NCBI RefSeq assembly: GCF_019923725.1
Contig: NZ_JAHXRI010000006.1
Span: 248,001-312,000 of the forward strand
Direction of reading: 5' to 3'
Source: Zwartia hollandica
Lineage (GTDB): Bacteria > Pseudomonadota > Gammaproteobacteria > Burkholderiales > Burkholderiaceae_B
DNA: 64,000 nucleotides
Position 1 is the stretch's first letter. The number at the start of each line of letters is the position of its first letter. A program made the translations under genes and the position numbers. Shown one piece after another: positions 34,306-43,866 of this stretch. Under the pieces are notes generated by a model. That model ran no database searches. It was given only the letters and a program-made list of their open reading frames with translations, and was not told the DNA's origin.

Positions 34306-35745
34306 ATGACTACCTTTGCTGACCTCGGGTTGGCTGATTCCCTTTTGCGCGCTATTGCTGATGCTGGCTACACCGCGCCCACCCCTATTCAAGCCCAGGC
34401 CATTCCGCGCGTACTCGCGGGTGGAGACCTGTTGGCGGCAGCACAAACCGGAACCGGCAAAACAGCCGGCTTCACATTACCTATCTTGCACATGCTATTG
34501 GCCAAACCAATCGAATTGCGCAAGCCTGGTCGCCCCCGTGTGTTGATCCTCACTCCAACCCGTGAGCTAACTGCTCAGGTCGAAGAGTCTGTGAAAACCT
34601 ACGGTGTACACACAAAAATTTCTTCCATGGTGATCTTCGGTGGTGTCAACATCAACCCACAGATTTCAGCACTCCGTAAACCGATCGATATTTTGGTCGC
34701 AACGCCCGGTCGTCTACTTGACCACTGCCAACAACGCACCGTCGATTTGTCCGGCGTTGAAATCCTCGTGCTCGACGAAGCCGATCGCATGCTCGATATG
34801 GGCTTTATTCGCGATATTCGCAAGATTTTGGCAATGCTGCCGCGTCAGCGTCAGAACCTTTTGTTCTCTGCCACGTTTTCCGACGAGATTCGCGAGCTTT
34901 CGAAAGGAGTCCTAAACAACGCGAGCGAAGTGTCCGTCGCCGCGCGTAATACGACCGCAGAGCGAGTCGATCAGACCGTGCATATGGTTGATCAAGCGCA
35001 CAAGCGCGATATTCTTAGCCATATTATTCGTGAAAGCGGTTGGCATCAGGTTCTCGTATTCACCCGTACAAAACATGGCGCAAACCGGCTCGCCGAGAAA
35101 CTCGTGAAGGATGGGCTCTCCGCCTCTGCGATCCACGGCAATAAAAGCCAGGCTGCACGCACGCGCGCGCTAGACGATTTTAAAAAGGGCAAGGTTGCTG
35201 TACTGGTTGCGACCGATATTGCTGCTCGGGGTCTCGATATCGATCAATTGCCTCAGGTCGTTAACTTTGAGCTACCCAATATTCCTGAAGACTACGTGCA
35301 CCGGATAGGTCGCACGGGTCGCGCAGGTGCTGCCGGCTCGGCCGTCTCGCTCGTCGACTCAAGTGAGATCAAATACCTCAAGGCGATTGAGCGTGTAATT
35401 AAGAAGCAAATCCCTCAGTTGCCTGCGCCAACCGGATGGACGGCCTCACCCGCCTCCTCGCATGGTGCTGACGATGATGCACGCGCAGCAGGCCGTCGTG
35501 ATGCCCCGCGTCGCCCACCACAGCGCTCGGCACGCCCTAGCGGGCCCGCCGGCTCAGGTTCGGGGCGTCCCGGTCAGGGCGTCGGGCAACCTCGCCGGGA
35601 AGGGTCGAGCACAGCTCGCGCACCACATGCAAATAGCCGCTCGGAGGCTGGGTCAGGCCGTAGTGCTGGCGCACCGGTACGCACCGGCTCTGGGGCACCC
35701 GCCTCCGCCAATCGTCCACGCCGTCCGGCCCTTTTCACCAAGTAA
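34306..35745 (+). CDS. rhlE: DEAD-box RNA helicase RhlE
   Basis: An ATP-dependent RNA helicase linked to ribosome assembly and RNA turnover, 479 residues. All core motifs are present: Q motif [10 protein letters not shown], Walker [14 protein letters not shown] in [16 protein letters not shown] in FSATFSDE, and [10 protein letters not shown]. The final 100 residues are Arg/Gly/Ser/Pro-rich and disordered, as in other RhlE proteins. Start choice between GTG 34267 and ATG 34306 is not settled; neither has a close Shine-Dalgarno. The leader holds two hairpins. Confidence 0.93.
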   Translation: MTTFADLGLADSLLRAIADAGYTAPTPIQAQAIPRVLAGGDLLAAAQTGTGKTAGFTLPILHMLLAKPIELRKPGRPRVLILTPTRELTAQVEESVKTYGVHTKISSMVIFGGVNINPQISALRKPIDILVATPGRLLDHCQQRTVDLSGVEILVLDEADRMLDMGFIRDIRKILAMLPRQRQNLLFSATFSDEIRELSKGVLNNASEVSVAARNTTAERVDQTVHMVDQAHKRDILSHIIRESGWHQVLVFTRTKHGANRLAEKLVKDGLSASAIHGNKSQAARTRALDDFKKGKVAVLVATDIAARGLDIDQLPQVVNFELPNIPEDYVHRIGRTGRAGAAGSAVSLVDSSEIKYLKAIERVIKKQIPQLPAPTGWTASPASSHGADDDARAAGRRDAPRRPPQRSARPSGPAGSGSGRPGQGVGQPRREGSSTARAPHANSRSEAGSGRSAGAPVRTGSGAPASANRPRRPALFTK

Positions 35746-35754
35746 ATGCACGCA

Positions 35755-35779
35755 TACAGGCTGACTTGCTCAGCCTGTA
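35755..35779 (+). repeat. Perfect 10-bp hairpin between rhlE and prfC
   Basis: TACAGGCTGA and TCAGCCTGTA pair around CTTGC, ending 12 bases before the prfC ATG. No T run follows on either strand, so it is not a typical terminator; prfC lacks a visible Shine-Dalgarno sequence at this place. Confidence 0.6.
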
Positions 35780-35791
35780 AAATCCGCCACC

Positions 35792-37402
35792 ATGAGTATT
35801 CAAGCAGAAGTCGCGCGACGCAGAACGTTCGCAATCATCTCTCACCCCGACGCGGGTAAAACGACGCTTACCGAAAAGCTATTGCTTTTCGCGGGCGCCA
35901 TTCAGATCGCCGGCAGCGTGAAAGCGCGCAAAGCCTCTCGACATGCCTCCTCTGATTGGATGGAAATCGAAAAGCAGCGCGGCATTTCTGTCGCTTCCTC
36001 CGTGATGCAAATGGAGTACCGCGACTGCGTTATTAATCTACTTGATACGCCTGGACACCAAGACTTCTCTGAAGACACGTACCGGGTACTGACCGCGGTG
36101 GATGCAGCACTGATGGTAATCGATGCGGCCAACGGTGTTGAGCCCCAAACAATTCGTCTGCTGCAGGTTTGCCGCGCACGGAATACGCCCATCATTACGT
36201 TCATTAACAAGATGGACCGCGAGGTTCGCGATCCTCTTGAGCTGCTCTCCGAAATCGAACAACACATTGGCATGGACGCCGTCCCTTTTTCCTGGCCGGT
36301 TGGTATGGGAAAAGCCTTTGGTGGCGTGTTTGATATCCAACGCGACAGAATGCGGTTGTTTCGAGCAGGACAAGAACGTCGCAACGACAGCGGCGATGAT
36401 TTCATTGACGGTTTAGACAACCCAGAAATTGCTACTCGCTTTGGCGCAACGTTCGAACAAGCCAAAGGTGAAATCGAATTGATTCAAGCTGCCGCGCCAG
36501 TGTTTGATCGTGCGGCCTTTTTGGCAGGTAAGCAAACACCGGTTTTCTTTGGCTCGGCTATCAACAATTTCGGCGTACAAGAAGTTCTTGATGCCCTGGT
36601 TGATCAGGCACCGCCCCCAGGTTCGCGTCAAGCGCTAGAGCGTGTCGTCCACCCCGAAGAACCGAAGTTCACAGGTGTCGTCTTTAAAGTGCAGGCCAAT
36701 ATGGATCCGGCACACCGGGATCGCGTCGCCTTCGTGCGCGTAAGTTCTGGTCGCTTTGAGCGCGGTATGCGTCTGAAGGTGTCGCGAAACAACAAAGAAA
36801 TTCGTCCTAACAACGTTGTATCTTTTTTATCCCAGCGGCGTGAACTCGTTGACGAAGCCTATGCCGGGGATGTGATTGGCATCCCCAACCATGGCATCCT
36901 CCATCTTGGCGATGTGTTGACTGAGGGTGAAGCGCTGCATTTCACTGGCCTGCCTTTCTTTGCCCCGGAGCTATTTCAGGCTGTCGAAACGAAAGATCCA
37001 TTGCGAACAAAACAGCTACGCACCGGCCTCTTGCAGTTAGGAGAAGAGGGCGCAATCCAAGTGTTTCGTCCCATGGCAGCTGGTGGCGCGCTGCTACTCG
37101 GTGCAGTGGGTCAACTGCAGTTTGAGGTAGTCGCCCACCGCCTGCAGGCCGAGTATGGGGCGGAGGCCAGGTTAATGCCTTCACGCTACAACATGGCGCG
37201 ATGGATCACAGCCCAAGACCCTAAAGAATTGCGTAAATTCATAGATGCTAACGCTGGCCATATCGCCTATGATGTTGTCGAAGCACCGGCCTTTCTTGTT
37301 TCCTCCATCGCACAATTACGGGTTGCCGAAGAGCGCTATCCTGCGATTCGTTTTCATGCAATGCGTGAGCACGGCGGCCAAGTGTTCGCAGACAAGGTTT
37401 AA
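35792..37402 (+). CDS. prfC: Peptide chain release factor 3
   Basis: RF3 is the GTPase that recycles RF1 and RF2 from the ribosome. The 536-residue protein has the G1 motif SHPDAGKTTLTEKL, switch-II DTPGHQDFSEDTYR, and NKMDREVRDP for guanine specificity, followed by EF-G-like domains II and III. The length is normal. ATG 35792 has no clear ribosome site and lies just after a 10-bp hairpin. The next gene starts 24 bases after its stop. Confidence 0.96.
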   Translation: MSIQAEVARRRTFAIISHPDAGKTTLTEKLLLFAGAIQIAGSVKARKASRHASSDWMEIEKQRGISVASSVMQMEYRDCVINLLDTPGHQDFSEDTYRVLTAVDAALMVIDAANGVEPQTIRLLQVCRARNTPIITFINKMDREVRDPLELLSEIEQHIGMDAVPFSWPVGMGKAFGGVFDIQRDRMRLFRAGQERRNDSGDDFIDGLDNPEIATRFGATFEQAKGEIELIQAAAPVFDRAAFLAGKQTPVFFGSAINNFGVQEVLDALVDQAPPPGSRQALERVVHPEEPKFTGVVFKVQANMDPAHRDRVAFVRVSSGRFERGMRLKVSRNNKEIRPNNVVSFLSQRRELVDEAYAGDVIGIPNHGILHLGDVLTEGEALHFTGLPFFAPELFQAVETKDPLRTKQLRTGLLQLGEEGAIQVFRPMAAGGALLLGAVGQLQFEVVAHRLQAEYGAEARLMPSRYNMARWITAQDPKELRKFIDANAGHIAYDVVEAPAFLVSSIAQLRVAEERYPAIRFHAMREHGGQVFADKV

Positions 37403-37426
37403 CGTTTCAGCCCCCAAAGATCACTT

Positions 37427-38089
37427 ATGTCCTGGCGCATCCTTTTCTTGCTTTTGCTTGTTGCTGGCATTGCTGCCTGGCAGGGTGGAATACAGCTAGG
37501 GACTTGGCTGGTCGGACAAGCCCCTCTTTCGGTCGCGTCAGCGCCCACCTCCGATGCTGCTGCGGTGCTCGACGCCGACGGCAAACCCCGTGCGCCACAG
37601 CCACCTCAACCGCGGATTGACGGCACGCTCGGCGTCCCACGCGAAATGGCTCCTATCGAGTGGACCATTGAAGCCGTGATTGCCTCGTATGAAGATGCCA
37701 ACTCCAGTGGCAAGAGCTCCGACGAAGATGGCGATGACGACGATGAAAAAAGTTCAGAGCGTCGCGATTATGAAGCGAGTGCTGCTGGGCGAGGTTTGCC
37801 GACAGGACCAAGAGATGTGGCAACAGTAGACCTGGGTTTGCCTGGTGTTGGTGCTAACGCTAAACCACAACCAGCTTCGCCAAGCAGTGCGGGCACTATT
37901 GCTGCGCCGCTTGGCGGCGCTTGGCAACAAGCACTTAAAAAAGATTTGGAACAGTGCGCGAAACAAGGCTTTTTTCAACGCCCAAGCTGCATCCAAAACG
38001 CGCGGAACAAACACTGTGCGCCCAACAACGCCTGGGGCAAAGTGGCAGACTGTCCAGCACCTAGCACTGAATCAACCATCGGCGGCTAA
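37427..38089 (+). CDS. Uncharacterised secreted or membrane-anchored protein
   Basis: A 220-residue protein of unknown function. It has one N-terminal hydrophobic segment (ILFLLLLVAGIAAWQGGIQLG), a Pro/Ala-rich part, a strongly acidic patch (SSDEDGDDDDEKSSERRD at about residues 97-114), and a C-terminal region with four cysteines: LEQCAKQGFFQRPSC, NKHCAP and ADCPAP. The Cys-rich end suggests disulfides in the periplasm. ATG 37427 follows prfC closely; CCAAAGATCACTT is a weak ribosome site. Confidence 0.65.
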   Translation: MSWRILFLLLLVAGIAAWQGGIQLGTWLVGQAPLSVASAPTSDAAAVLDADGKPRAPQPPQPRIDGTLGVPREMAPIEWTIEAVIASYEDANSSGKSSDEDGDDDDEKSSERRDYEASAAGRGLPTGPRDVATVDLGLPGVGANAKPQPASPSSAGTIAAPLGGAWQQALKKDLEQCAKQGFFQRPSCIQNARNKHCAPNNAWGKVADCPAPSTESTIGG

Positions 38090-38103
38090 GCATCACCCCT
38101 GTC

Positions 38104-39594
38104 TTAGCCAACGCCCGCCTGCGACTTACGCAAAGGCGCGGTCGGTATGCGTAACAGCTCCCGATACTTGGCAACAGTACGTCGTGCGATCGTAATGCCA
38201 TCCTCGTCTAGTAATTTTGCTAGCTGACTATCTGATAATGGGCGACGACGGTCTTCCTGATTAATCAACACCTGTATCCGCATTTGCACGGCCGTAGATG
38301 AAGTGGCCTCTGCGCCTTCTGTTGCAAGTCCTGTGCTGAAGAAACGTTTTAATTCCACTGTGCCAAAAGGTGTCACCATAAACTTTTGCGTCGTTGCACG
38401 CGAGATGGTCGACTCATGCATCCCTAGCTCGCCGGCCACATCTTTAAGCGTAAGGGGTCTTACGGCTGCCCAGCCCTTCAAAAAGAAACCCTGCTGGTGA
38501 TGAACAATCACCTCCGATACGCGCAGAATCGTTTCAAAGCGTTGCGCCACATTTCGTATCATCCAGCGCGCCTCTTGCAGTTGCCCGTGCAGTGCGCTAT
38601 TTGCTCCCCCGCGCGGGCTCCCTAGTGCTTCCGCATAGAGGGCATTAACACGCAACTTAGGCATGATGGACTCATTTAACGATGCCACCCAACCCTTTCT
38701 CGTCTTGCGCACAATCACGTCTGGCACCGCAAAATCGGCTGCCGGCTTATTCCATGCACTTCCTGGCCTGGGGTTCAGCCTTAAGATCACAGCATGAACA
38801 CTGCGCAGCTCTTCAAGCTCACAGGCAAGCAGCTCTCTTAGCTTAGCCATGTTCCCTGTTGCAAGCACAGCGAGATGCCGCTGACACAGGGCGCGAGTAA
38901 GCTCTCGTATCCGCGCCTCTGACAACTCTGGAAACCTATCTGGCTCAGCAAATTGCACTTGTAGCGTCAAACACTCTGCGAGGTCTCGCGCACCAACACC
39001 AGGCGGATCAAACGATTGCAGCATTCGCAACGGCGCGTTGAAGTCCTCTTCCTCAAGCCCTAGCTCAGGCTTCATCCAGCTCGCGATTTCATCAAGCGGA
39101 GAGGCAAGAAATCCATCTTCGTTGAGCTCCTCGATTAATAACTCAACTAAGGCCGCGTCCCTCGCGCCGAGCCGTGTGGTCCCCAACTGACTTAAAAGAT
39201 GTTCGCGCAAATTACTTTCACGCGCAGGCTCGGGTCGCTCCGGAAAGTCATCATCCCGCGAACCGCGGGGCTCTGAAGAAAACTCGATACGGTCTCGCTC
39301 CGAGCTGCGACTATCGTCATATCTCTCGTCTGATGCAAAATCAGCCTCGGCTTGCGCCTGTTCCTTAGCGTCCCCTTCATATATCGGTCCGTCCCCAGGA
39401 TGGGCAATTGCAGCCGCCGCCGGCGTCTGCAGCCCCTCGCCCTCTTGCTCAAGCAACGGATTTTCCGCTAGAGCGCGGGCAATTTCAGCCTCTAATTCGA
39501 GCGCCGACAGCTGCAACAGTTTGATGGACTGTTGCAGTGCGGGGGTTAATGTCAGGCTTTGGCCAAGACGAAGCTCGAGAAAATTGCGGCTCAT
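38104..39594 (-). CDS. rpoN: RNA polymerase sigma-54 factor
   Basis: Sigma-54 directs enhancer-dependent transcription. Region I is recognisable as LELRLGQSLTLTPALQQSIKLLQLSALELEAEI, followed by an acidic linker (residues 50-110), the core-binding region with FDPPGVGARDLAECL, a helix-turn-helix (DVAGELGMHESTISRATT), and the RpoN box ARRTVAKYREL near the C-terminus. ATG 39594 gives 496 residues. In many proteobacteria rpoN lies in an lptB-rpoN-hpf cluster; none of those genes is here, so it may be an extra or displaced copy. Confidence 0.93.
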   Translation of the reverse strand: MSRNFLELRLGQSLTLTPALQQSIKLLQLSALELEAEIARALAENPLLEQEGEGLQTPAAAAIAHPGDGPIYEGDAKEQAQAEADFASDERYDDSRSSERDRIEFSSEPRGSRDDDFPERPEPARESNLREHLLSQLGTTRLGARDAALVELLIEELNEDGFLASPLDEIASWMKPELGLEEEDFNAPLRMLQSFDPPGVGARDLAECLTLQVQFAEPDRFPELSEARIRELTRALCQRHLAVLATGNMAKLRELLACELEELRSVHAVILRLNPRPGSAWNKPAADFAVPDVIVRKTRKGWVASLNESIMPKLRVNALYAEALGSPRGGANSALHGQLQEARWMIRNVAQRFETILRVSEVIVHHQQGFFLKGWAAVRPLTLKDVAGELGMHESTISRATTQKFMVTPFGTVELKRFFSTGLATEGAEATSSTAVQMRIQVLINQEDRRRPLSDSQLAKLLDEDGITIARRTVAKYRELLRIPTAPLRKSQAGVG

Positions 39595-39610
39595 AGGTAC
39601 AATATTTTGC

Positions 39611-40237
39611 ATGATGATCACACAAAACACCGCCGACCTGCGAAAAGATGCCTATTTGCTTGGCAACACCTTGCTGCGCCTAGCGCTGCCTAGACTATTA
39701 ATACGGGTCACGGTGGTGCTCACCATTTTGGCCGTTTTACTCTATTGCGTGCAAACAATTTTGGCGCGCGGCAAGAGCTGGCTGGAATTTAGCTTCAACG
39801 CAACCGGGCTAGCCGAGGTTTTAGGTAGGACAGTCGTAGATTTTGTCATGCAATACCAAAAATATTTTTGGTGGGCTATTGTCGTGACTCTTGCCTTAAT
39901 TGCCTTGAACCTCATCTCGAGCTGGCTGAAAGGGAGTCTACGGCGTGGTCGCTCGGCACTCGTGCCGCTCTCTGAAACCAGAAAACTGTTTGCGGGACTA
40001 AGCGTCGAAGCGCTTGAGGTCTTGAGCTGGGTCTGGAAAGATCAATCTGCCCCCCTTACTGTGGGAAATTTACAAACCACACTCGCGCAAGTGCGAAGTG
40101 GCCGCGTTCGTAAGATCGCACTGGCCCGCGAGCAAAAGGCTGCGCTGGAACAAGCCTTGCTGCCTAAAGCACCGCCAACGGAGCCTCAACCCCCGAAAAA
40201 CATCGATACGCCGCGCAGGCCCACGATGTTGGCTTAA
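39611..40237 (+). CDS. Small membrane protein of unknown function
   Basis: A 208-residue protein with two strong membrane segments (LLIRVTVVLTILAVLLYCVQTIL and YFWWAIVVTLALIALNLI), a basic loop KGSLRRGRSALVPL and a charged soluble C-terminal half ending in a Pro-rich tail. No family is recognised. The start (tandem ATG codons 39611 and 39614) lies only 16 bases from the divergent rpoN start; an internal TTG at 39656 is an alternative. The gene is not a shadow of another reading frame, since rpoN ends its coding before it. Confidence 0.65.
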   Translation: MMITQNTADLRKDAYLLGNTLLRLALPRLLIRVTVVLTILAVLLYCVQTILARGKSWLEFSFNATGLAEVLGRTVVDFVMQYQKYFWWAIVVTLALIALNLISSWLKGSLRRGRSALVPLSETRKLFAGLSVEALEVLSWVWKDQSAPLTVGNLQTTLAQVRSGRVRKIALAREQKAALEQALLPKAPPTEPQPPKNIDTPRRPTMLA

Positions 40238-40328
40238 TCACACATTCGCTTCACATGAACAGGCCCCTTTTTGGTGCATTGGCGCTCCAAGCTTGCGCTG
40301 ATCTGCATTTTGTGTTCGACTAACGGCT

Positions 40329-40469
40329 ATGAACGCAACGCTCGCGGGCCATGCTCGCCCCCTCGCAAACCACAAGGCCTTTTCAGGCCTGCGTTCACTC
40401 GTGCGTGGCGATTTCGTTGTAACGACCGGTCTACTAGCGCTACTACTAGCGATCGGTTGCCGGGCCTAG
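40329..40469 (+). CDS. Leader peptide upstream of leuA
   Basis: A short frame in the 329-base gap before leuA contains CTA CTA GCG CTA CTA CTA at 40431-40448, five copies of a rare leucine codon within six, followed by a TAG stop at 40467-40469. From ATG 40329 the peptide has 46 residues ending GLLALLLAIGCRA; from GTG 40401 it has 22, closer to other leader peptides. Ribosome stalling at the leucine run would control leuA by attenuation, like leuL in other bacteria. Too short for normal gene calling; start not fixed. Confidence 0.75.
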   Translation: MNATLAGHARPLANHKAFSGLRSLVRGDFVVTTGLLALLLAIGCRA

Positions 40470-40492
40470 GGCCCCGTGGCAGTCCGGCAACC
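40455..40492 (+). promoter_or_regulatory. Attenuator-type hairpin in the leuA leader
   Basis: GGTTGCCGG (40455-40463) and CCGGCAACC (40484-40492) form a perfect 9-bp stem with a 20-base loop that includes the leader stop codon. The 5' arm begins seven bases after the leucine codon run, within the footprint of a ribosome stalled there, so leucine supply would switch the stem. No U run follows within 20 bases, so the stem itself is more likely the switch element than the terminator. Confidence 0.65.
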
Positions 40493-40566
40493 ACCCGCCA
40501 CCTCGCAGTACCCCCACCCCATTTTATAAATTCCGGTAACGGACCGTTGGCCTAAAGAGGACCATC

Positions 40567-42234
40567 ATGCTGTCGAATCCAGCCACCAAGTACATCCCAT
40601 TCAAGCCTTTTGAGCGCGACTTTTCTGAGCGCACCTGGCCTACCAAACGAATCACTCATCCTCCCGTCTGGATGAGCACCGATTTGCGGGACGGAAACCA
40701 GTCGCTGATTGAACCCATGAGCGTAGAGCGCAAACTGCGTTTTTTCGATATGTTGCTCAAGATTGGCTTTAAAGAAATTGAGGTTGGTTTTCCCTCGGCC
40801 TCACAAACCGACTTTGATTTTGTTCGCAAGCTTGTCGACGACAACCTCATTCCTGACGATGTCACGATTATCGCTTTGACACAAGCTCGTCCAGAACTAA
40901 TCGAGCGCACCGTCGAATCTGCTGCGGGCGCCAAGCGCGCAATGATCCATTTGTACAACGCCTGCGCGCCAGGGTTTCGCCGTATCGTGTTCAACATGAA
41001 TCGCGAACAGGTCAAGCAAGTTGCCGTTGAAGGCACGCAATGTGTCATGGACAACATGGCAAAGTATCCACAAACAGAGTGGCTCTACGAATACTCCCCA
41101 GAAGTCTTCAGCACCACTGAGCCCGACTTTGCTCTCGAGGTCTGTAATGCTGTCACTGAGATCTGGAAGCCAACACCCCAACGCAAAATTATTTATAACT
41201 TGCCTGCAACGATTGAGGCGACAACCCCCAACATGTATGCGGATCAGATCGAGTACATGCACAACAATCTGAATAAGCGTGACAGCATCGTTATCAGCTT
41301 GCACCCACACAACGACCGTGGTACTGCCGTTGCTGCGGCCGAACTTGGTTTGATGGCGGGGGCAGATCGCGTAGAGGGCTGCTTGTTCGGCAATGGCGAG
41401 CGTACCGGTAATGTTGACATCGTCACTCTTGCCTTGAACCTTTACACCCAAGGCATTCATCCGGGCCTAGACTTTTCGGATATCGATGAAGTCCGGCGCT
41501 GCGTTGAGTTTTGCAATCAGTTGCCCGTTCATCCTCGTCACCCGTACGCGGGAGACTTGGTCTTCACTGCGTTTTCAGGCTCCCATCAGGATGCCATTAA
41601 AAAAGGCTTCGCCGTACAGCAAGCCGATGCTATCTGGGAAGTTCCTTACTTGCCAATCGATCCAGCCGATCTTGGTCGTAGCTACGACGCCGTGATTCGC
41701 GTCAATAGCCAATCCGGTAAGGGCGGTGTGTCCTACTTGCTTGAACAAGAGCATGGTCTTGCCTTGCCGCGTCGTTTGCAAATTGAATTCAGTCGCGCCA
41801 TTCAGCGCGTAACAGATGAAACCGGTCGCGAAGTTACTGCTGCTGATGTCTACAACATCTTTAACTCTGAATACCTGGCGCAGACACAGCCCTGGACTCT
41901 GATCAAGCATCGCATCACCGGCGATCCATCTGCGGCAGAAGGCCAACACTTCACCATCGAAGTGGAGTTTGATGTAGACGGCAAACGTCGCGCCCTCACA
42001 GGCCGGGGTGACGGTGCAATCTCCGCTTTCGTGGATTCCTTGGGCGAGCCAGTAAGAATCATGGATTATCACGAACACGCCATCGGGACCGGGACAGATA
42101 CACGCGCTGCGTGCTACGTCGAGGTTCGCATCGGTGATGCGCCAACGGGTTTTGGCGTTGGGGTTGACCGCGACATTGTGACGGCGTCGTTTAAAGCGGT
42201 CTTAAGCGCGCTGAATCGACACATAAAGACCTAA
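40567..42234 (+). CDS. leuA: 2-isopropylmalate synthase
   Basis: LeuA condenses acetyl-CoA with 2-oxoisovalerate, the first committed step of leucine synthesis. The 555-residue length and the segment [22 protein letters not shown] belong to the long (type 2) form. The metal site is in [18 protein letters not shown] and [13 protein letters not shown], and the C-terminal regulatory domain (about residue 425 on) includes [15 protein letters not shown], expected for leucine feedback inhibition. AAAGAGGACC precedes the ATG. Leader peptide and hairpin lie upstream; a strong terminator follows. Confidence 0.96.
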   Translation: MLSNPATKYIPFKPFERDFSERTWPTKRITHPPVWMSTDLRDGNQSLIEPMSVERKLRFFDMLLKIGFKEIEVGFPSASQTDFDFVRKLVDDNLIPDDVTIIALTQARPELIERTVESAAGAKRAMIHLYNACAPGFRRIVFNMNREQVKQVAVEGTQCVMDNMAKYPQTEWLYEYSPEVFSTTEPDFALEVCNAVTEIWKPTPQRKIIYNLPATIEATTPNMYADQIEYMHNNLNKRDSIVISLHPHNDRGTAVAAAELGLMAGADRVEGCLFGNGERTGNVDIVTLALNLYTQGIHPGLDFSDIDEVRRCVEFCNQLPVHPRHPYAGDLVFTAFSGSHQDAIKKGFAVQQADAIWEVPYLPIDPADLGRSYDAVIRVNSQSGKGGVSYLLEQEHGLALPRRLQIEFSRAIQRVTDETGREVTAADVYNIFNSEYLAQTQPWTLIKHRITGDPSAAEGQHFTIEVEFDVDGKRRALTGRGDGAISAFVDSLGEPVRIMDYHEHAIGTGTDTRAACYVEVRIGDAPTGFGVGVDRDIVTASFKAVLSALNRHIKT

Positions 42235-42245
42235 TCTGCTTCATT

Positions 42246-42278
42246 AATCGGGCCCTCTGTTGAGGGCCCGATTTTTTT
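42246..42278 (+). terminator. Intrinsic terminator of leuA
   Basis: AATCGGGCCCTC and GAGGGCCCGATT form a 12-bp perfect stem around TGTT, followed by a T run. It ends leuA nine bases before the stop of the converging sulfatase gene. Confidence 0.92.
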
Positions 42279-42286
42279 GACCTGCT

Positions 42287-43849
42287 CTACCATTGGCCAA
42301 AGAAAACACCCGCCCGCTTGTGTGCGTGCGTTGCGCGCACCACCTCTTCGTCAGACATGGTGACGCGTCTCTTGCGGCGCGCCATCCAATCAAAAAGCTG
42401 ACTTCTGAGTTGTTCTCGCGTCGCTAAATGTCCTGGGTCGCGTCCTAGATCCTGCAATTCTTGCGGGTCTGTTTCCAAATCAAATAATTGCTCTGGTTCG
42501 TCGAGCCAATACACGTAGCGCCATCGATCCGTTCGCATGGAATACGCCCGCGACTGTTGTGGCGTTTTGTTTAACAACAAGCGAGCTTGTCTGAAGCTGT
42601 AGTCCAACTCTGAAAACGCAGCCTCTCGCCACACAGGAGTCTCACCTCGCAGCAAGGGCAACAAACTCATCCCTTCGATGCGCTGTGAAGCACCTTCTAC
42701 GCCCAGTGCGTCTAAGAATGTTGGCACGAAGTCGACGGCCTCTACCATTCTGTTATCAACGGTCCCGCGCGTGACGTCAGCCCGAGCGTCCGGATCCATC
42801 ACAATGCAGGGAACGCGTTGTATCGCATCGTAAAACAATTCCTTTTCACCGAGCCAATGGTCGCCTAAAAAGTCTCCGTGATCCGACGTAAATACGATCA
42901 TCGTATTTTTCATCAAACCCGCGCCTTCCATGTAATCAAACAACCTGCCCAGATGATCATCGAGCTGATGAATCAACCCCTGATACGCTGGTCGCACAGT
43001 ACGGATACACTCATCGCGACTAAAGTTTTGACCTTCTTCATGCTGCCGGTACGCCGCCACAACTGGGTGTGCATCGATCTTTTCCTGCTCACTACGCACA
43101 ACAGGTAAGCATTGATCCGCGTTGTACCTGTTGTGATACGGCGCAGGCGCCATATAGGGCCAATGCGGCTTGACGTAGCTCAGGTGTAACACCCAGGGCG
43201 TATCGCCCTTGTTGCGCATGAAGGACAGCGCCTGATCGGTCATGTAGGCTGTTTCAGAGTGCGGCTCTGCGACTCGGGCAGGCAGATAAACATTACGCAT
43301 GTTCCAGCCACTCACCACCTCGCCCTTGGCATCCACGCCTGCGATCACGTAGTCGGTCCAAGGATCATCAGATACGTATCCGTGTTGCCTTAAGTACGCG
43401 GGGTAACCACTTTCTTGTCCTGGCGGATGATGACCATCGTAGCGATCAATTTCTTTGAAACCACCGCGCCTAAGCAAATAGCCCAGCTCAGACTGCCCAT
43501 CAATCCCTAAGCGCTGCAAGCCCACCACATCTGGGATCACATGGGTCTTTCCAGCCAACACAAGGTCTCGTTTTGCGCGTTCTAAGTATTCCCCTAACGT
43601 GACTTCACCGATCGCGAGCGGTACGCGATTCCACGTCGTTCCGTGGCTTGAAGGATAACGCCCCGTGTAATAGCTCATGCGCGAAGGTCCGCATACGCCG
43701 GAATTTACAAAAGCTCGACTAAACCTTACCCCGCGTTTAGCCAGTGCATCGAGGTTCGCCGTTTTTAAATATGGGTGGCCTTCACAGCCAAGATGATCCG
43801 CACGAAACTGATCGGCCATGATGAAAAGAATGTTCTGCACTTCAGACAT
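42287..43849 (-). CDS. Type I sulfatase
   Basis: A 520-residue arylsulfatase-family hydrolase without a signal peptide, so probably cytosolic. The modification motif is C53 in GVCGPSRMSYYTGRYPSSHG (CXPSR), whose Cys would be turned into formylglycine. Metal ligands are seen in MADQFRADHLG and IVFTSDHGDFLGDHWLGEK. The sequence near the C-terminus (DEPEQLFDLETDPQELQDL) is typical. The substrate, perhaps a choline-, aryl- or alkyl-sulfate, cannot be told. It lies 17 bases after the DUF455 gene. Confidence 0.88.
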   Translation of the reverse strand: MSEVQNILFIMADQFRADHLGCEGHPYLKTANLDALAKRGVRFSRAFVNSGVCGPSRMSYYTGRYPSSHGTTWNRVPLAIGEVTLGEYLERAKRDLVLAGKTHVIPDVVGLQRLGIDGQSELGYLLRRGGFKEIDRYDGHHPPGQESGYPAYLRQHGYVSDDPWTDYVIAGVDAKGEVVSGWNMRNVYLPARVAEPHSETAYMTDQALSFMRNKGDTPWVLHLSYVKPHWPYMAPAPYHNRYNADQCLPVVRSEQEKIDAHPVVAAYRQHEEGQNFSRDECIRTVRPAYQGLIHQLDDHLGRLFDYMEGAGLMKNTMIVFTSDHGDFLGDHWLGEKELFYDAIQRVPCIVMDPDARADVTRGTVDNRMVEAVDFVPTFLDALGVEGASQRIEGMSLLPLLRGETPVWREAAFSELDYSFRQARLLLNKTPQQSRAYSMRTDRWRYVYWLDEPEQLFDLETDPQELQDLGRDPGHLATREQLRSQLFDWMARRKRRVTMSDEEVVRATHAHKRAGVFFGQW

Positions 43850-43866
43850 GGCTGACCTCTGTCGCG

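Noticed and set aside
35462-35764. Plus-strand open frame in the rhlE tail region
   Set aside because: It arises from the GC-rich Arg/Gly-coding tail of rhlE read in another frame.
40238-40566. T-box riboswitch upstream of leuA
   Set aside because: No T-box consensus (a TGGNACC-like segment with specifier loop) is present, and the CTA-rich leader peptide explains the region better.
41575-42078. 167-codon minus-strand open frame inside leuA
   Set aside because: Antisense shadow of leuA with no domain or start signal.
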